A stretch of 64,000 nucleotides of DNA from Glacieibacterium sp965200405 (GCF_965200405.1 NZ_OZ241356.1:2666001-2730000), one strand, 5' to 3'. Positions 51,733-59,883 are shown, counted from the stretch's first letter. Numbers and translations: made by a program. Notes: a model not told the origin generated them from the sequence alone.

Positions 51733-52629
51733 TCAGGCGACGGGCTCGCCTTCGATGATCTCGAGGAGTGCGCCTTCGGGGGTCTTGAGGACGCCGGTAC
51801 GACGGCCGCCGTAGAGCACGCCCTCGCGCACGACCGGGGGTGAGGCCCAATGTCCCTCCAGCCGCGCGAAATCCGGGTGCATCATCGTGACGATCGAGAC
51901 ACCGGGCGGCAGCACACCGGGGTGGGCAGAGCGCGGCGTGACGCTGACCGGATACTGGTCGAGCTCGAGGAAGGTCTGGCCTTTCCAGCGCACGATGCAG
52001 AGCGGCGTCTTCTCCTCGGCGTCGAGGCCAAAGGCGAGCTGGATCATCGAATAACGGATCGAGACCGGCTCGGTAACGTCGAGGCCAAGCACGTCTTTCG
52101 TCCAGGCGATCGTCGCGTCGAGGTCCGGGCACGCGAGGACGAGGATGAACGGCCGATCCACCAGCGAGGCCGGAACTGGCAGGCCGCTGGCAGGGTCATC
52201 GGTCTTGATCTCGGTCAAGTAGACGGTCTCCTGATCCGGGCCGCGAACCTGCATGGGCTTTACGGTCGGAAAGCCGTCGAGCGGCTTGGGCGGGCCGATG
52301 ATCTCGAAATCCCTGGACGCCATCATGCGCTGGTTGACGATCTCGACGTCCTGCACGCAGATTTCGATGGCCGCCCAGCCACTGGTTTTGATCGGCCGAT
52401 AGTCGGGAACAGGATCGCCCTCGATGAAGCGGAGGAAGACCGGCGTGCGGGATGCCGGCTGCATTACCGCGAAAGCGCGGCCTGCGCTGGCGGGGGCAGA
52501 CCATGAGGCGGCAAGGTCATCGGTGAGGTGGCCTTGCTCGACCAGCTCGTAGTCCAGCTCGCGAGCGTATCGTGCGACGGCTGCCGCGACATCGCTCACC
52601 ACGTGCGTTGCGCATTTCAGAAGCGTCAC
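51733..52629 (-). CDS. VOC-superfamily protein
   Basis: This 298-residue protein consists of repeated VOC modules: CATHVVSDVAAAVARYAREL, then TSGWAAIEICVQDVEIVNQ. RPFILVLACPDLDATIAWTKD (in part PFILVLACPDLDA) and VLKTPEGALLEIIEGEPVA close the sequence. The start is GTG with GAAGGGG upstream. Together with the hydrolase-fold gene it repeats the gene pair at 23068-24890, but the two VOC proteins are clearly diverged. Possible roles are metal-dependent isomerisation, ring opening or ring closure of a pathway intermediate. Confidence 0.82.
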   Translation of the reverse strand: MTLLKCATHVVSDVAAAVARYARELDYELVEQGHLTDDLAASWSAPASAGRAFAVMQPASRTPVFLRFIEGDPVPDYRPIKTSGWAAIEICVQDVEIVNQRMMASRDFEIIGPPKPLDGFPTVKPMQVRGPDQETVYLTEIKTDDPASGLPVPASLVDRPFILVLACPDLDATIAWTKDVLGLDVTEPVSIRYSMIQLAFGLDAEEKTPLCIVRWKGQTFLELDQYPVSVTPRSAHPGVLPPGVSIVTMMHPDFARLEGHWASPPVVREGVLYGGRRTGVLKTPEGALLEIIEGEPVA

Positions 52630-52668
52630 GCTTGCCCCTTCTCGCCGGTGTCCCTAGTCCATTTTCAT

Positions 52669-52688
52669 TTGATATAAGAATAATACAT
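52669..52688. promoter_or_regulatory. Operator copy 7 of the catabolic regulon
   Basis: The copy reads TTG-N14-CAT and lies 39 bases upstream of the VOC gene start. It matches the reference at 15 of 20 positions. Its flanks (CATTTGATATAA and, to the right, GCAAGCGC) resemble those of copy 9. Confidence 0.68.
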
Positions 52689-52717
52689 ATTGCAAGCGCC
52701 TTCGCACCTGGTGGGGA

Positions 52718-53332
52718 TCAATTCTGAAGATATGCCCAGGGCCGTCGCCGTGCATCGGCAGCACGAAACGCGGTAATCTCCGACTGCCTCTTGCGGGTGA
52801 GCTCGATGGCGTCGAGGCCCTCCATCAACATCACGCGCGGCTCGTCGTCCAACACGAACGTCCAGCGCTGCCCCGCCGCCGATACCGTCATCGCTTCAAG
52901 GTCGACGGCAATCTGCGCGCCCTCGGCGGCGAGCTCCGCGAGAGCAACGCAGACATCGCGGGGGAGCACGACCGGCGCAATGCCGTTGCGCACGCAATTG
53001 GCTTGGAAGATCGGGCTGAACGACGGCGCGATGATGACGTGAAAACCGAATTCCGCGAGCGCCCACACGGCGTGTTCACGACTGGAGCCGCAACCGAAGT
53101 TCGCGCCCGTGACGAGGATCGCGGCACCTGCGAAACGCGGATCGTTGAGGACAAAGGCCGGATCGGGCTGCTTGCCGCTCGCCGCCAAATAGCGCCAGCC
53201 GGCGAACAGGCCATCCGCAAGCCCGGTCTTCGACACCGACTTGATCTCGCGCGAGGGGATAATCGCATCGGTGTCGATGTTGTCGCGCATCAGGGGCGCA
53301 GCAATGCTCTCGAGATGGACGAGCGGCGTCAC
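52718..53332 (-). CDS. LeuD-like small subunit of an aconitase-family (de)hydratase
   Basis: This 204-residue protein has the LeuD swivel-domain pattern: MRDNIDTDAIIPSREIKS near the N-terminus, GANFGCGSSREHAVWAL with the substrate-binding Ser-Arg, and IIAPSFSPIFQANCVRNGI. The start is GTG 53332, overlapping the stop of the LeuC-like gene (GTGA). In leucine synthesis LeuD works with LeuC as isopropylmalate isomerase. Here the pair is encoded between catabolic CoA-transferase and VOC genes, without leuA or leuB, so a hydratase of another branched or unsaturated dicarboxylate is more likely. Confidence 0.88.
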   Translation of the reverse strand: MTPLVHLESIAAPLMRDNIDTDAIIPSREIKSVSKTGLADGLFAGWRYLAASGKQPDPAFVLNDPRFAGAAILVTGANFGCGSSREHAVWALAEFGFHVIIAPSFSPIFQANCVRNGIAPVVLPRDVCVALAELAAEGAQIAVDLEAMTVSAAGQRWTFVLDDEPRVMLMEGLDAIELTRKRQSEITAFRAADARRRPWAYLQN

Positions 53333-54774
53333 GGCAGCGGATCCAGGTACCGCGGGTCGGCGATCGCGCCGGCAATCGCCGATGCTGCGACTGTCTCCGG
53401 CGATGCGATATGGGTGCGCGTCCCCGGACCCTGGCGGCTCTCGAAGTTGCGGTTGGTCGAGCTGACGACGCGCTGCTTTGCGCCGAAGCTCTCGCCGCCC
53501 GCGAAGAAGCACATCGAGCAGCCCGCTTCCCGCCATTCGAAGCCAGCTTTGCGGAAGATCGCGTCGAGCCCTTCGGCCTCCGCATCCCGTTTCACTTTAG
53601 TCGAGCCCGGCACGCAGATTGCGCGGACGCCGGGTGCAACCTGGCGACCCTTGAGGATCGCAGCCGCGCGGCGCAGGTCCGAGATGCGGCTGTTCGTGCA
53701 GGAACCGATGAAGGCAGCATCGACCGGCAGTCCGCCAAGGCTGCTGCCGGGTGCCACATCCATATAGGCAAGTGCGCGGTCGTAGTCGGCGCGGCCGATG
53801 GTGCCGTCCAGGACCTCGAACACCGGGACAGTCTGGTCGAGCGGCACGCTATGCTGCGGGCTGGTGCCCCAGGTGATCATCGGCGCCACCTCGGAAGCGT
53901 CGAAACGATGCTCCGCTGCGAACAGCGCGCCGTCTTGGGTGGCGAGCGTCCGCCAGTGCGCAACGGCCGCGTCCCACATCGGGGCCTTCGGAGCATAGGG
54001 GCGTCCCTCCAGGTAGGCGAAGGTCGTTTCGTCAGGCGCGATGATCGCACCGAAGGCGGCAAGCTCGGTAGCCATGTTGCAGAGGGTCATGCGCCCCTCC
54101 ATGTCGAGCATCCGCACAGTCGTGCCGGCAAATTCGACGATGTGCCGCTTCGCGCCGCCGGAGCCCAGATGGCGGATGATGTGGAGCGCCAGGTCCTTGG
54201 CGGTGACGCCCGTTCCGAGCCGGCCCTCGATGGTGATGCGCATGTCGTCCGGGCGCTCGACCCGCAACGTCATCGTCGCCAGCGCATGTTCCGCCTCGGT
54301 CGAGCCGATGCCCCAGGCGAGCGCGCCGAACGCGCCCTGCGTGCAGGTATGGCTATCCGGGCAGGCGAGCGTCAGGCCGGGAAGCACAATGCCCTGCTCG
54401 GGCGAAATGACGTGGACGATACCCTGGCGCGGATCGTGAAGGTCAAACAGAGTGATGCCGTGCTTGCGTGTCCCCTCGCGCAAAGTCGTCAGGAAGGCCT
54501 TGCCCGCGGGCATCAGCGTATCGTCGCTGCGCCCCGGAAAAGTATCGACGATGTGATCCATCGTGGCGAAGACCTGCGCCGGCGCGGCAACCGTGCGGTT
54601 CGCCGCATCTAGGCTCATCAGCGCCACGCCGCCTGTCCGCTCGTGCAGGAGGAGCCGGTCGACCGCGAGCAGGTCCGTTTCCCCGTCAAGGACTGCGATG
54701 ACATGCGCATCCCAGATCAGGCCCGCCAAAGTGCTGGGCCGCCGGTCCGCTGCATCATTGGCGACCGAGGTCAT
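53329..54774 (-). CDS. LeuC-like large subunit of an aconitase-family (de)hydratase
   Basis: This 481-residue protein carries the [4Fe-4S] cluster Cys residues in IGSCTNSR and GCSMCFF, plus LACPDSHTCTQGAFGALAWG. It also has the active-site region GRMTLCNMATELAAFGA. In bona fide LeuC the last motif usually reads GCSMCLAMN; here it is GCSMCFFAGGE, a departure that may reflect a different substrate. It is coupled to the LeuD-like gene downstream (GTGA overlap) and to the CoA-transferase gene upstream (ATGA). Expected reaction: hydration or isomerisation of an unsaturated dicarboxylic acid to a hydroxy acid such as a citramalate or alkylmalate. Confidence 0.9.
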   Translation of the reverse strand: MTSVANDAADRRPSTLAGLIWDAHVIAVLDGETDLLAVDRLLLHERTGGVALMSLDAANRTVAAPAQVFATMDHIVDTFPGRSDDTLMPAGKAFLTTLREGTRKHGITLFDLHDPRQGIVHVISPEQGIVLPGLTLACPDSHTCTQGAFGALAWGIGSTEAEHALATMTLRVERPDDMRITIEGRLGTGVTAKDLALHIIRHLGSGGAKRHIVEFAGTTVRMLDMEGRMTLCNMATELAAFGAIIAPDETTFAYLEGRPYAPKAPMWDAAVAHWRTLATQDGALFAAEHRFDASEVAPMITWGTSPQHSVPLDQTVPVFEVLDGTIGRADYDRALAYMDVAPGSSLGGLPVDAAFIGSCTNSRISDLRRAAAILKGRQVAPGVRAICVPGSTKVKRDAEAEGLDAIFRKAGFEWREAGCSMCFFAGGESFGAKQRVVSSTNRNFESRQGPGTRTHIASPETVAASAIAGAIADPRYLDPLP

Positions 54775-56015
54775 GACGCGCGCTTGTGCTCTGCTTCGCG
54801 GGTCTGGAGGGCAGGCGCGACCGCCGTCGATGCGATCGCATGGCTTCGCAGGAGGCCGGTGACCTCGGCATCGGTGAAGCCGAAGTCGCGCAGTACCGCC
54901 TCGCTGTCGCCTCCCGGGTGGGGAAGGTCGCGACGCACGCCCGGGATCGCGCCGTTTATCTCGAGCGGCAGCGCCGGAAGTCGGATAGGCCGCCCGTCGT
55001 TCAGCGTCAGGTCGAGTAGCGCGCCATTCGCGTTGAGATGCGGATCGTCGAACAGATCCTCCGGTCGGGCGATTGGTGCGAAGGCGACCTCCGCAGCTTC
55101 CAGTCGATCGAGCAGCGCCGCGCGGCTGTGCGCTGCCATGACCGCGCGAACCGCAGGCACGATGATGTCACGCGCCAACACGCGTTCGTTATTGGTGGCG
55201 AAACGCGGATCGCTGCCGATCGGGCCAAGGTCAAAAGCCTTAACGAAGCTCTGCCACTGCGAATCGCTGACCACGCCGACGAACAGCAATTCGGCTGGAT
55301 CGGCGGTTTCGAAAACGTCATAGATTGCCCAGGCCGAGATCCGCTCGGGCATCGGCCGCGCGGCCTGGCCGGTCACTGCCATCTGCGCCATATGCTGGCC
55401 GACCATGAACGCGGTCGTCTCGAACAGCGACGACTGGACCATGGCGCCGTCGCCACTGTGGGTGCGGGCGAGCAGCGCGGCCAGAATGCCGATCGCGCCG
55501 AACATGCCGCCCGCGATGTCGATGACTGATGCGCCGGCGCGCAGCGGCCGTCCGGAGGGACCGGTCATATAGGCAAGCCCGCCCATCATCTGCGCGACCT
55601 CGTCGAGTGCCGAACGGTGGCCGTATGGTCCGGTCAGAAACCCCCGCGTCGAGCAGTAGACGAGGCCGGGATTACTCGTCTTGAAGGCGTCCGGGCCGAG
55701 GCCCAGCTTCTCGAGTGCTCCCGGCCGGAAATTCTCGATCAGCACGTCGACGCCGTTGATGAGGCGGGTCGCCACCGCCAGCCCGTCGGGACTTTTCAGA
55801 TCGATGCAGATGCTGCGCTTGTTGCGATTGAACATCGGGAAATAGCCCGATCCGGAACCCAGCAGGCGGCGTGTATGATCGCCACCGATCGGCTCGACCT
55901 TGACGACATCGGCGCCGAGATCGCCGAGAATGGTGCCGGTCGACGGCCCCATTACCATGTGACTGAACTCGACAACCTTGATCCCCGCGAGGGGTAGTTT
56001 GCCCACTTTCTGCAC
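54771..56015 (-). CDS. CaiB/BaiF (family III) CoA-transferase
   Basis: This 414-residue protein has the family III start GIKVVEFSHMVMGPSTGTILGDLGADVVKVEP (in part VVEFSHMVMGP), FNRNKRSICIDLKSPDG and the catalytic Asp in GASVIDIAGGM. It moves CoA from a donor such as succinyl-CoA or acetyl-CoA to an acid via an aspartyl-CoA thioester. The start codon is GTG. It heads the operon CoA-transferase, LeuC-like, LeuD-like that leaves the operator at 56055 leftward, while the HMG-CoA-lyase-like gene leaves it rightward. This grouping suggests activation of a hydroxy-dicarboxylate before its cleavage. Confidence 0.92.
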   Translation of the reverse strand: MQKVGKLPLAGIKVVEFSHMVMGPSTGTILGDLGADVVKVEPIGGDHTRRLLGSGSGYFPMFNRNKRSICIDLKSPDGLAVATRLINGVDVLIENFRPGALEKLGLGPDAFKTSNPGLVYCSTRGFLTGPYGHRSALDEVAQMMGGLAYMTGPSGRPLRAGASVIDIAGGMFGAIGILAALLARTHSGDGAMVQSSLFETTAFMVGQHMAQMAVTGQAARPMPERISAWAIYDVFETADPAELLFVGVVSDSQWQSFVKAFDLGPIGSDPRFATNNERVLARDIIVPAVRAVMAAHSRAALLDRLEAAEVAFAPIARPEDLFDDPHLNANGALLDLTLNDGRPIRLPALPLEINGAIPGVRRDLPHPGGDSEAVLRDFGFTDAEVTGLLRSHAIASTAVAPALQTREAEHKRAS

Positions 56016-56054
56016 CTACGGTCCGCTCCCGCAATCTCGACAAACTCGTTTCAA

Positions 56055-56074
56055 TTGATATATAGACAATACAA
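56055..56074. promoter_or_regulatory. Operator copy 8 of the catabolic regulon, divergent; reference copy
   Basis: TTGATATATA-GACAATACAA, 20 bases, is identical to the reverse complement of copy 4. It lies between the CoA-transferase gene (leftward) and the HMG-CoA-lyase-like gene (rightward), 39 and 17 bases from their starts. I used it as the reference for counting matches. Confidence 0.8.
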
Positions 56075-56091
56075 TTCGGATCAAGGTAGGA

Positions 56092-57057
56092 ATGTCGCCT
56101 ATGGACGTTTTGATCAGCGAAGTTGGCCCGCGGGACGGGTTGCAGAGCATCGCTGCGACGATGGACACCGACGCCAAGAAGGCCTGGATCGAAGGCGCCG
56201 TGGCGGCCGGCATTACCGAGATCGAGGTGGGCAGCTTCGTGCCACCGAAGCTCCTGCCGCAACTCGCCGACACCGCTGAGATCGTCGCCTATGCGAGGGA
56301 GTTTCCGGGGCTGACGGTCGCCGTGCTCGTTCCTAATGCGCGCGGCGCGGCGGATGCGGTCGCAGCGGGCGCGCACAAGATCACACTGCCGCTGTCGTGC
56401 AGCGAATCACATAGTCTCGCAAACCTGCGCAGGACGCATGCGCAGGTGCTCGAAGAGGCGCGAAAGATCGCCGAGATGATCGGCACGCTGCCAACCGACC
56501 GCCGCCCGCATTTTGAAGGCAGCCTGTCCACGGCATTCGGCTGCACGATCGAGGGCGTGGTGCCACGGGCCAAGGTCGTCGCACTTGCCGAGGCGCTGAT
56601 GGCGGCGGGCTGCGATGAGGTCGGGCTGGCCGACACGACCGGCTATGCCGATCCCGCCTCGGTCAAGGCGATGATCGCGGCGCTTTGGGCTGCCGTCGGA
56701 CGCGAGGCGCTGACCGGTATCCATCTCCACAACACTCGCGGCCTCGGCCTCGCAAACGTGTTGGCCGCCTATGATGCCGGGCTGACCACGTTCGACTCCT
56801 CGCTCGGCGGGCTCGGCGGCTGTCCGTTCGCGCCGGGGGCCAGCGGCAATATCGTCACCGAGGACCTCGTCTTCATGTTCGAGGCGATGGGCGTCAGGAC
56901 CGGTATCGACCTCGAGCGGCTGTTCGCCGTGCGCGAGCGCGTTGCGGCCGCCCTAGGGGACGAGCCGCTGTACGGATTCTCCCCGCTTGCCGGGCTGCCG
57001 CTGGGCTTCACGCCGGCGACCGCCCGGAAGACTTTCAAGGAAGATGCGCTGGCATGA
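56092..57057 (+). CDS. HMG-CoA-lyase-family enzyme
   Basis: This protein of 318 to 321 residues has the family motifs SEVGPRDGLQ at the N-terminus, HLHNTRGLGLANVLAA with metal-binding His residues and SLGGLGGCPFAPGASGN with the catalytic Cys. HMG-CoA lyase splits 3-hydroxy-3-methylglutaryl-CoA to acetyl-CoA and acetoacetate; relatives act on other 3-hydroxyacyl-CoA thioesters of dicarboxylic acids. Start ATG 56092 or 56101, both served by AAGGTAGG. It is the first of four overlapping genes, directly opposite the CoA-transferase gene, and probably cleaves the CoA ester made by that enzyme. Confidence 0.9.
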   Translation: MSPMDVLISEVGPRDGLQSIAATMDTDAKKAWIEGAVAAGITEIEVGSFVPPKLLPQLADTAEIVAYAREFPGLTVAVLVPNARGAADAVAAGAHKITLPLSCSESHSLANLRRTHAQVLEEARKIAEMIGTLPTDRRPHFEGSLSTAFGCTIEGVVPRAKVVALAEALMAAGCDEVGLADTTGYADPASVKAMIAALWAAVGREALTGIHLHNTRGLGLANVLAAYDAGLTTFDSSLGGLGGCPFAPGASGNIVTEDLVFMFEAMGVRTGIDLERLFAVRERVAAALGDEPLYGFSPLAGLPLGFTPATARKTFKEDALA

Positions 57058-57734
57058 CGATCATCGGTACGAAGATGGTGTGCGATAACAAGACCGCCCG
57101 CCAGTTGTTCGAGGAGACGATCGCGAAGCCTAATCGCGTCGACTTCGGTTTCGGCAGAAAGCTCGCGGTCGTCAACGTCGATTTCCAATGCGCCTATACG
57201 AAGATCGACGAGTTCGCGACCGCCTATGAAACCGACCCGCGCCAGATCGAATACACCAACACTATCTCCAACCTGGCCCGGGCCAAGGGGATGCCGGTCA
57301 TCTGGACGCATGTCGCCTACGCCGAGAACGGTTCGGACTGCGGGATCTGGGGCACGCGTACTGACACGCCGGACTCGCTGCAGAACATCAAATACGGCAG
57401 CCGGCGTTACGCGTTCGACGAGCGTTGCGAGATCGATCCCACGGACGCTGTCTACACGAAGCGGATGCCGTCCGCCTTTTTCGAGACGCCGCTCCAGTCG
57501 CTCCTGGTCTTCTATGGTGTAGATACGGTGGTGGTGACGGGTGGCTCCACCTCCGGTTGCGTGCGCGCAACGGCGGTTGACTCTCTCTCGCGAGGCTACC
57601 GCACCATTGTCCCGATCGAGACGTGCGCGGACAAGCACGAGAGCTTCCATTTCGCCAATCTCACTGACCTTGCGATCAAATATGCCGACGTCAAACCCGT
57701 CCAGGCCGTGTACGACTGGCTGGAGAGCCGGTGA
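57054..57734 (+). CDS. Isochorismatase-like amidohydrolase
   Basis: This 226-residue protein is of the cysteine-hydrolase group including N-carbamoylsarcosine amidase, nicotinamidase and maleamate amidase. The triad can be placed as Asp43 in VVNVDFQ, Lys136 in YTKRMPSAF and Cys169 in GGSTSGCVRAT. The reaction would be hydrolysis of a C-N bond in an amide or carbamoyl group. It overlaps the HMG-CoA-lyase-like gene by four bases and the next gene by TGATG. With the two polysaccharide-deacetylase-like genes it suggests that an amide or cyclic imide occurs in the pathway. Confidence 0.9.
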   Translation: MTIIGTKMVCDNKTARQLFEETIAKPNRVDFGFGRKLAVVNVDFQCAYTKIDEFATAYETDPRQIEYTNTISNLARAKGMPVIWTHVAYAENGSDCGIWGTRTDTPDSLQNIKYGSRRYAFDERCEIDPTDAVYTKRMPSAFFETPLQSLLVFYGVDTVVVTGGSTSGCVRATAVDSLSRGYRTIVPIETCADKHESFHFANLTDLAIKYADVKPVQAVYDWLESR

Positions 57735-58624
57735 TGCGTGAGGGCGAAGCCGATCCCGGCCTCTACGATTACCTGCCGTATCGCGACCGTCCGAAGATCA
57801 CCTGGCCGGACGGCAAGACGGTCGCGGTATGGGTGTCGCCCAACCTCGAATTCTACGAACTCGATCCGCCCGCCAATCCACATCGCAAAAGCTGGCCCAG
57901 GCCGCACCCTGACGTGGTCGGCTATTCGCACCGCGACTACGCCAACCGCGTCGGTCATTGGCGACTGGCCGAGATGATGGAGAAGCACGGCTTCAAGGGA
58001 TCGGTTTCGCTATCGGTCGCCTTGTGCCAGCACGTGCCTGAGGTGGTCGAGAATGCGAACCGGCTCGGCTGGGAGTTCTTCTCGCACGGCATCTATAACA
58101 CCCGGTACAGCTATGGGATGGATGAGGCGCAGGAGCGGCTCGTCATCGAGGACTCGATCCGGACGGTGCGCGACGCGACCGGCCAAACGATCCGGGGCTG
58201 GCTTGCGCCGGCGCTTACGCACACGCCGCGCACGCTCGACCTGATCGCCGAATATGGCATGACCTATACCTGCGACCTGTATCATGATGATCAGCCGATG
58301 CCGGTCGCGACGCGGAGCGGTCAGCTGATCTCGATGCCCTACAGCCTCGAAGTCAACGATCACTACGGCTTCTTCATCTACAACATGAGCCCGCGCGAAT
58401 ATGCGCAGACCCTGATCCGGCAGTATGAACGCCTCGCCGAGGAGGGTAGCTCGTCGGGCACGGTGATGTGCATTCCGCTGCACAGCTATCTCATCGGACA
58501 ACCGCATCGGATCGGTCCGTTCGAGGAGGTGCTGCGCCATATCGCGGCGGACGGGCGCGCCTGGATCACCCGCTCCGGTGACATTGCGGACCATTATCTC
58601 GGTCAGCGCGGCGCCGTGGCATGA
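57734..58624 (+). CDS. Polysaccharide-deacetylase-fold hydrolase, PuuE/cyclic-amide type
   Basis: This 296-residue protein has the NodB-like TIM-barrel fold. It is nearest to the PuuE-type allantoinase and related deacetylases, recognised from YSHRDYANRVGHWRL, GWEFFSHGIYNTRYS with the conserved His, RGWLAPALTHTPRTLD and MCIPLHSYLIGQPHR. Such enzymes split C-N bonds in ring amides (allantoin, cyclic imides) or N-acetyl groups. ATG 57734 forms a TGATG overlap with the amidase gene; GTG 57731 is the alternative. The next gene encodes a paralogue, so two related substrates or a two-subunit enzyme are both possible. Confidence 0.85.
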   Translation: MREGEADPGLYDYLPYRDRPKITWPDGKTVAVWVSPNLEFYELDPPANPHRKSWPRPHPDVVGYSHRDYANRVGHWRLAEMMEKHGFKGSVSLSVALCQHVPEVVENANRLGWEFFSHGIYNTRYSYGMDEAQERLVIEDSIRTVRDATGQTIRGWLAPALTHTPRTLDLIAEYGMTYTCDLYHDDQPMPVATRSGQLISMPYSLEVNDHYGFFIYNMSPREYAQTLIRQYERLAEEGSSSGTVMCIPLHSYLIGQPHRIGPFEEVLRHIAADGRAWITRSGDIADHYLGQRGAVA

Positions 58625-59550
58625 CGCTTGATCCTGCCTATTTGAAATATGCCCATCGCCACAAGGGCATGGACCATGGCCTTTATCCCTGGTCGAACCT
58701 GTTCGAACGCCAGCCGCTGGCGTGGCCCGGGGGAGAGCGGGTGCTGACCTGGATCGTGATCGATCTCGAATGGTTCCCGATCACGCCCGAGGCCAAGCCG
58801 TTCCTTGCGCCGGGTCACATGCAGACGGCCTATCCCGATTACCGCCACTATACATCGCGCGACTATGGCAACCGGATCGGTGTCTACCGCCTGCTCGACG
58901 CGCTGGACAAGGCGGGTGCGAAGGCCAGCATTGCCATGAACAGCGCGATCGCCACGCGATATCCCGCGCTGGTGCGCGATATCGTGGCTGCCGGACACGA
59001 GATCATCGCGCACGCGACCGACATGAATGCCACTATCGCGACAGGCGTGCCCAAGGCGGAAGAGCGCGCGATGATCGCCGCCAGCCTTGCGGACATCGAT
59101 CAAGCGACCGGTACGCGTCCGACGGGCTGGCTTTCCATTGCCCGCTCGCAGTCTTTCAACACCCCGGCGCTGCTGGCCGAGGCAGGGATCGCCTATTGCT
59201 GCGACTGGGTGAACGACGATCTGCCGTATCGGATGACGACTGCAAACGGACCGATCCTGAACCTGCCGCTCAACCACGAATTGTCCGATCGCCAAGTCCT
59301 CAACGTCCAGCAGCAGTCCATGACGAGCTATTGCGAGCAAATCCGTGACGCCTTCGCCTGGCTGGCGCAGGAGGCGGCGATCACCGGTAGCGGGCGGATG
59401 CTGGCGCTGAACCTGACGCCGTACATAACCGGCCTGCCGTACCGCATGGCGGAGTTCGAGGAGCTGCTGCTGTGGCTTGCCGGCCAGCCGGGCCACGGCT
59501 TCGCGACCGGCGCGCAGATCGCGGCAGCGGCGGATGCGCAAATCTACTGA
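58621..59550 (+). CDS. Polysaccharide-deacetylase-fold hydrolase, second copy
   Basis: This 309-residue paralogue of the preceding protein shares YTSRDYGNRIGVYRLLD, HEIIAHATDMN and GWLSIARSQSFNTPALLAEAG (in part) and ends with a conserved NLTPYITGLPYRMAEFEELL. The His-containing motif is changed to AHATDMN where the sister protein has SHGIYN. The start overlaps the stop of the first copy (ATGA). It ends the four-gene operon that began at 56092. The two are too diverged to be a recent duplication. The exact C-N bond they hydrolyse is not evident. Confidence 0.85.
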   Translation: MTLDPAYLKYAHRHKGMDHGLYPWSNLFERQPLAWPGGERVLTWIVIDLEWFPITPEAKPFLAPGHMQTAYPDYRHYTSRDYGNRIGVYRLLDALDKAGAKASIAMNSAIATRYPALVRDIVAAGHEIIAHATDMNATIATGVPKAEERAMIAASLADIDQATGTRPTGWLSIARSQSFNTPALLAEAGIAYCCDWVNDDLPYRMTTANGPILNLPLNHELSDRQVLNVQQQSMTSYCEQIRDAFAWLAQEAAITGSGRMLALNLTPYITGLPYRMAEFEELLLWLAGQPGHGFATGAQIAAAADAQIY

Positions 59551-59602
59551 TTGCAAGCGCGGTCCGGTAGGTGACGGCACGCATCCCCTGTTACCGCGGA
59601 CT

Positions 59603-59833
59603 TCAACGCGTCGGTTCGTTACCGATACCGTCGATGCGCGCCTGAACCCGGGAGAGCACCGAGGCTCGGACCGGCCCGCCGGCGATGAGCTTGCGCCAGG
59701 TGTTATAGCTGATGCCGAACTGCTCGGTCAGCGCAGCGTCGGTACGACGATCCACCATGGCTTGCAGGCGATCGACCAGATCGGGGTTGACCGGTCGACA
59801 GCTACTCGAACGCGGCGGGGCCGGATGATGCAT
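59603..59833 (-). CDS. Small helix-turn-helix protein of unknown target
   Basis: This 76-residue protein is Arg- and Pro-rich at the N-terminus. Its core DAALTEQFGISYNTWRKLIAG, given here in part as LTEQFGISYNTWRK, resembles the recognition helix of Xre-type HTH proteins, and VRASVLSRVQARI follows. GAGAG precedes the ATG. It is 50 bases upstream of operator copy 9 on the same strand, so it would be the only gene of that transcription unit. It could be a second regulator or a small nucleoid-type factor. The same sort of short HTH protein is common in sphingomonad genomes, so specificity for this pathway is not proven. Confidence 0.65.
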   Translation of the reverse strand: MHHPAPPRSSSCRPVNPDLVDRLQAMVDRRTDAALTEQFGISYNTWRKLIAGGPVRASVLSRVQARIDGIGNEPTR

Positions 59834-59883
59834 GATCGCTCTCGTGTCTGTGCGCCACGGAGAGAACGGCGCGTTGCCGCCAT

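Noticed and set aside
52718..54774. Leucine biosynthesis (isopropylmalate isomerase)
   Set aside because: leuA and leuB are absent nearby, the genes are coupled to a CoA-transferase under the catabolic operator, and the last Fe-S motif departs from that of LeuC.
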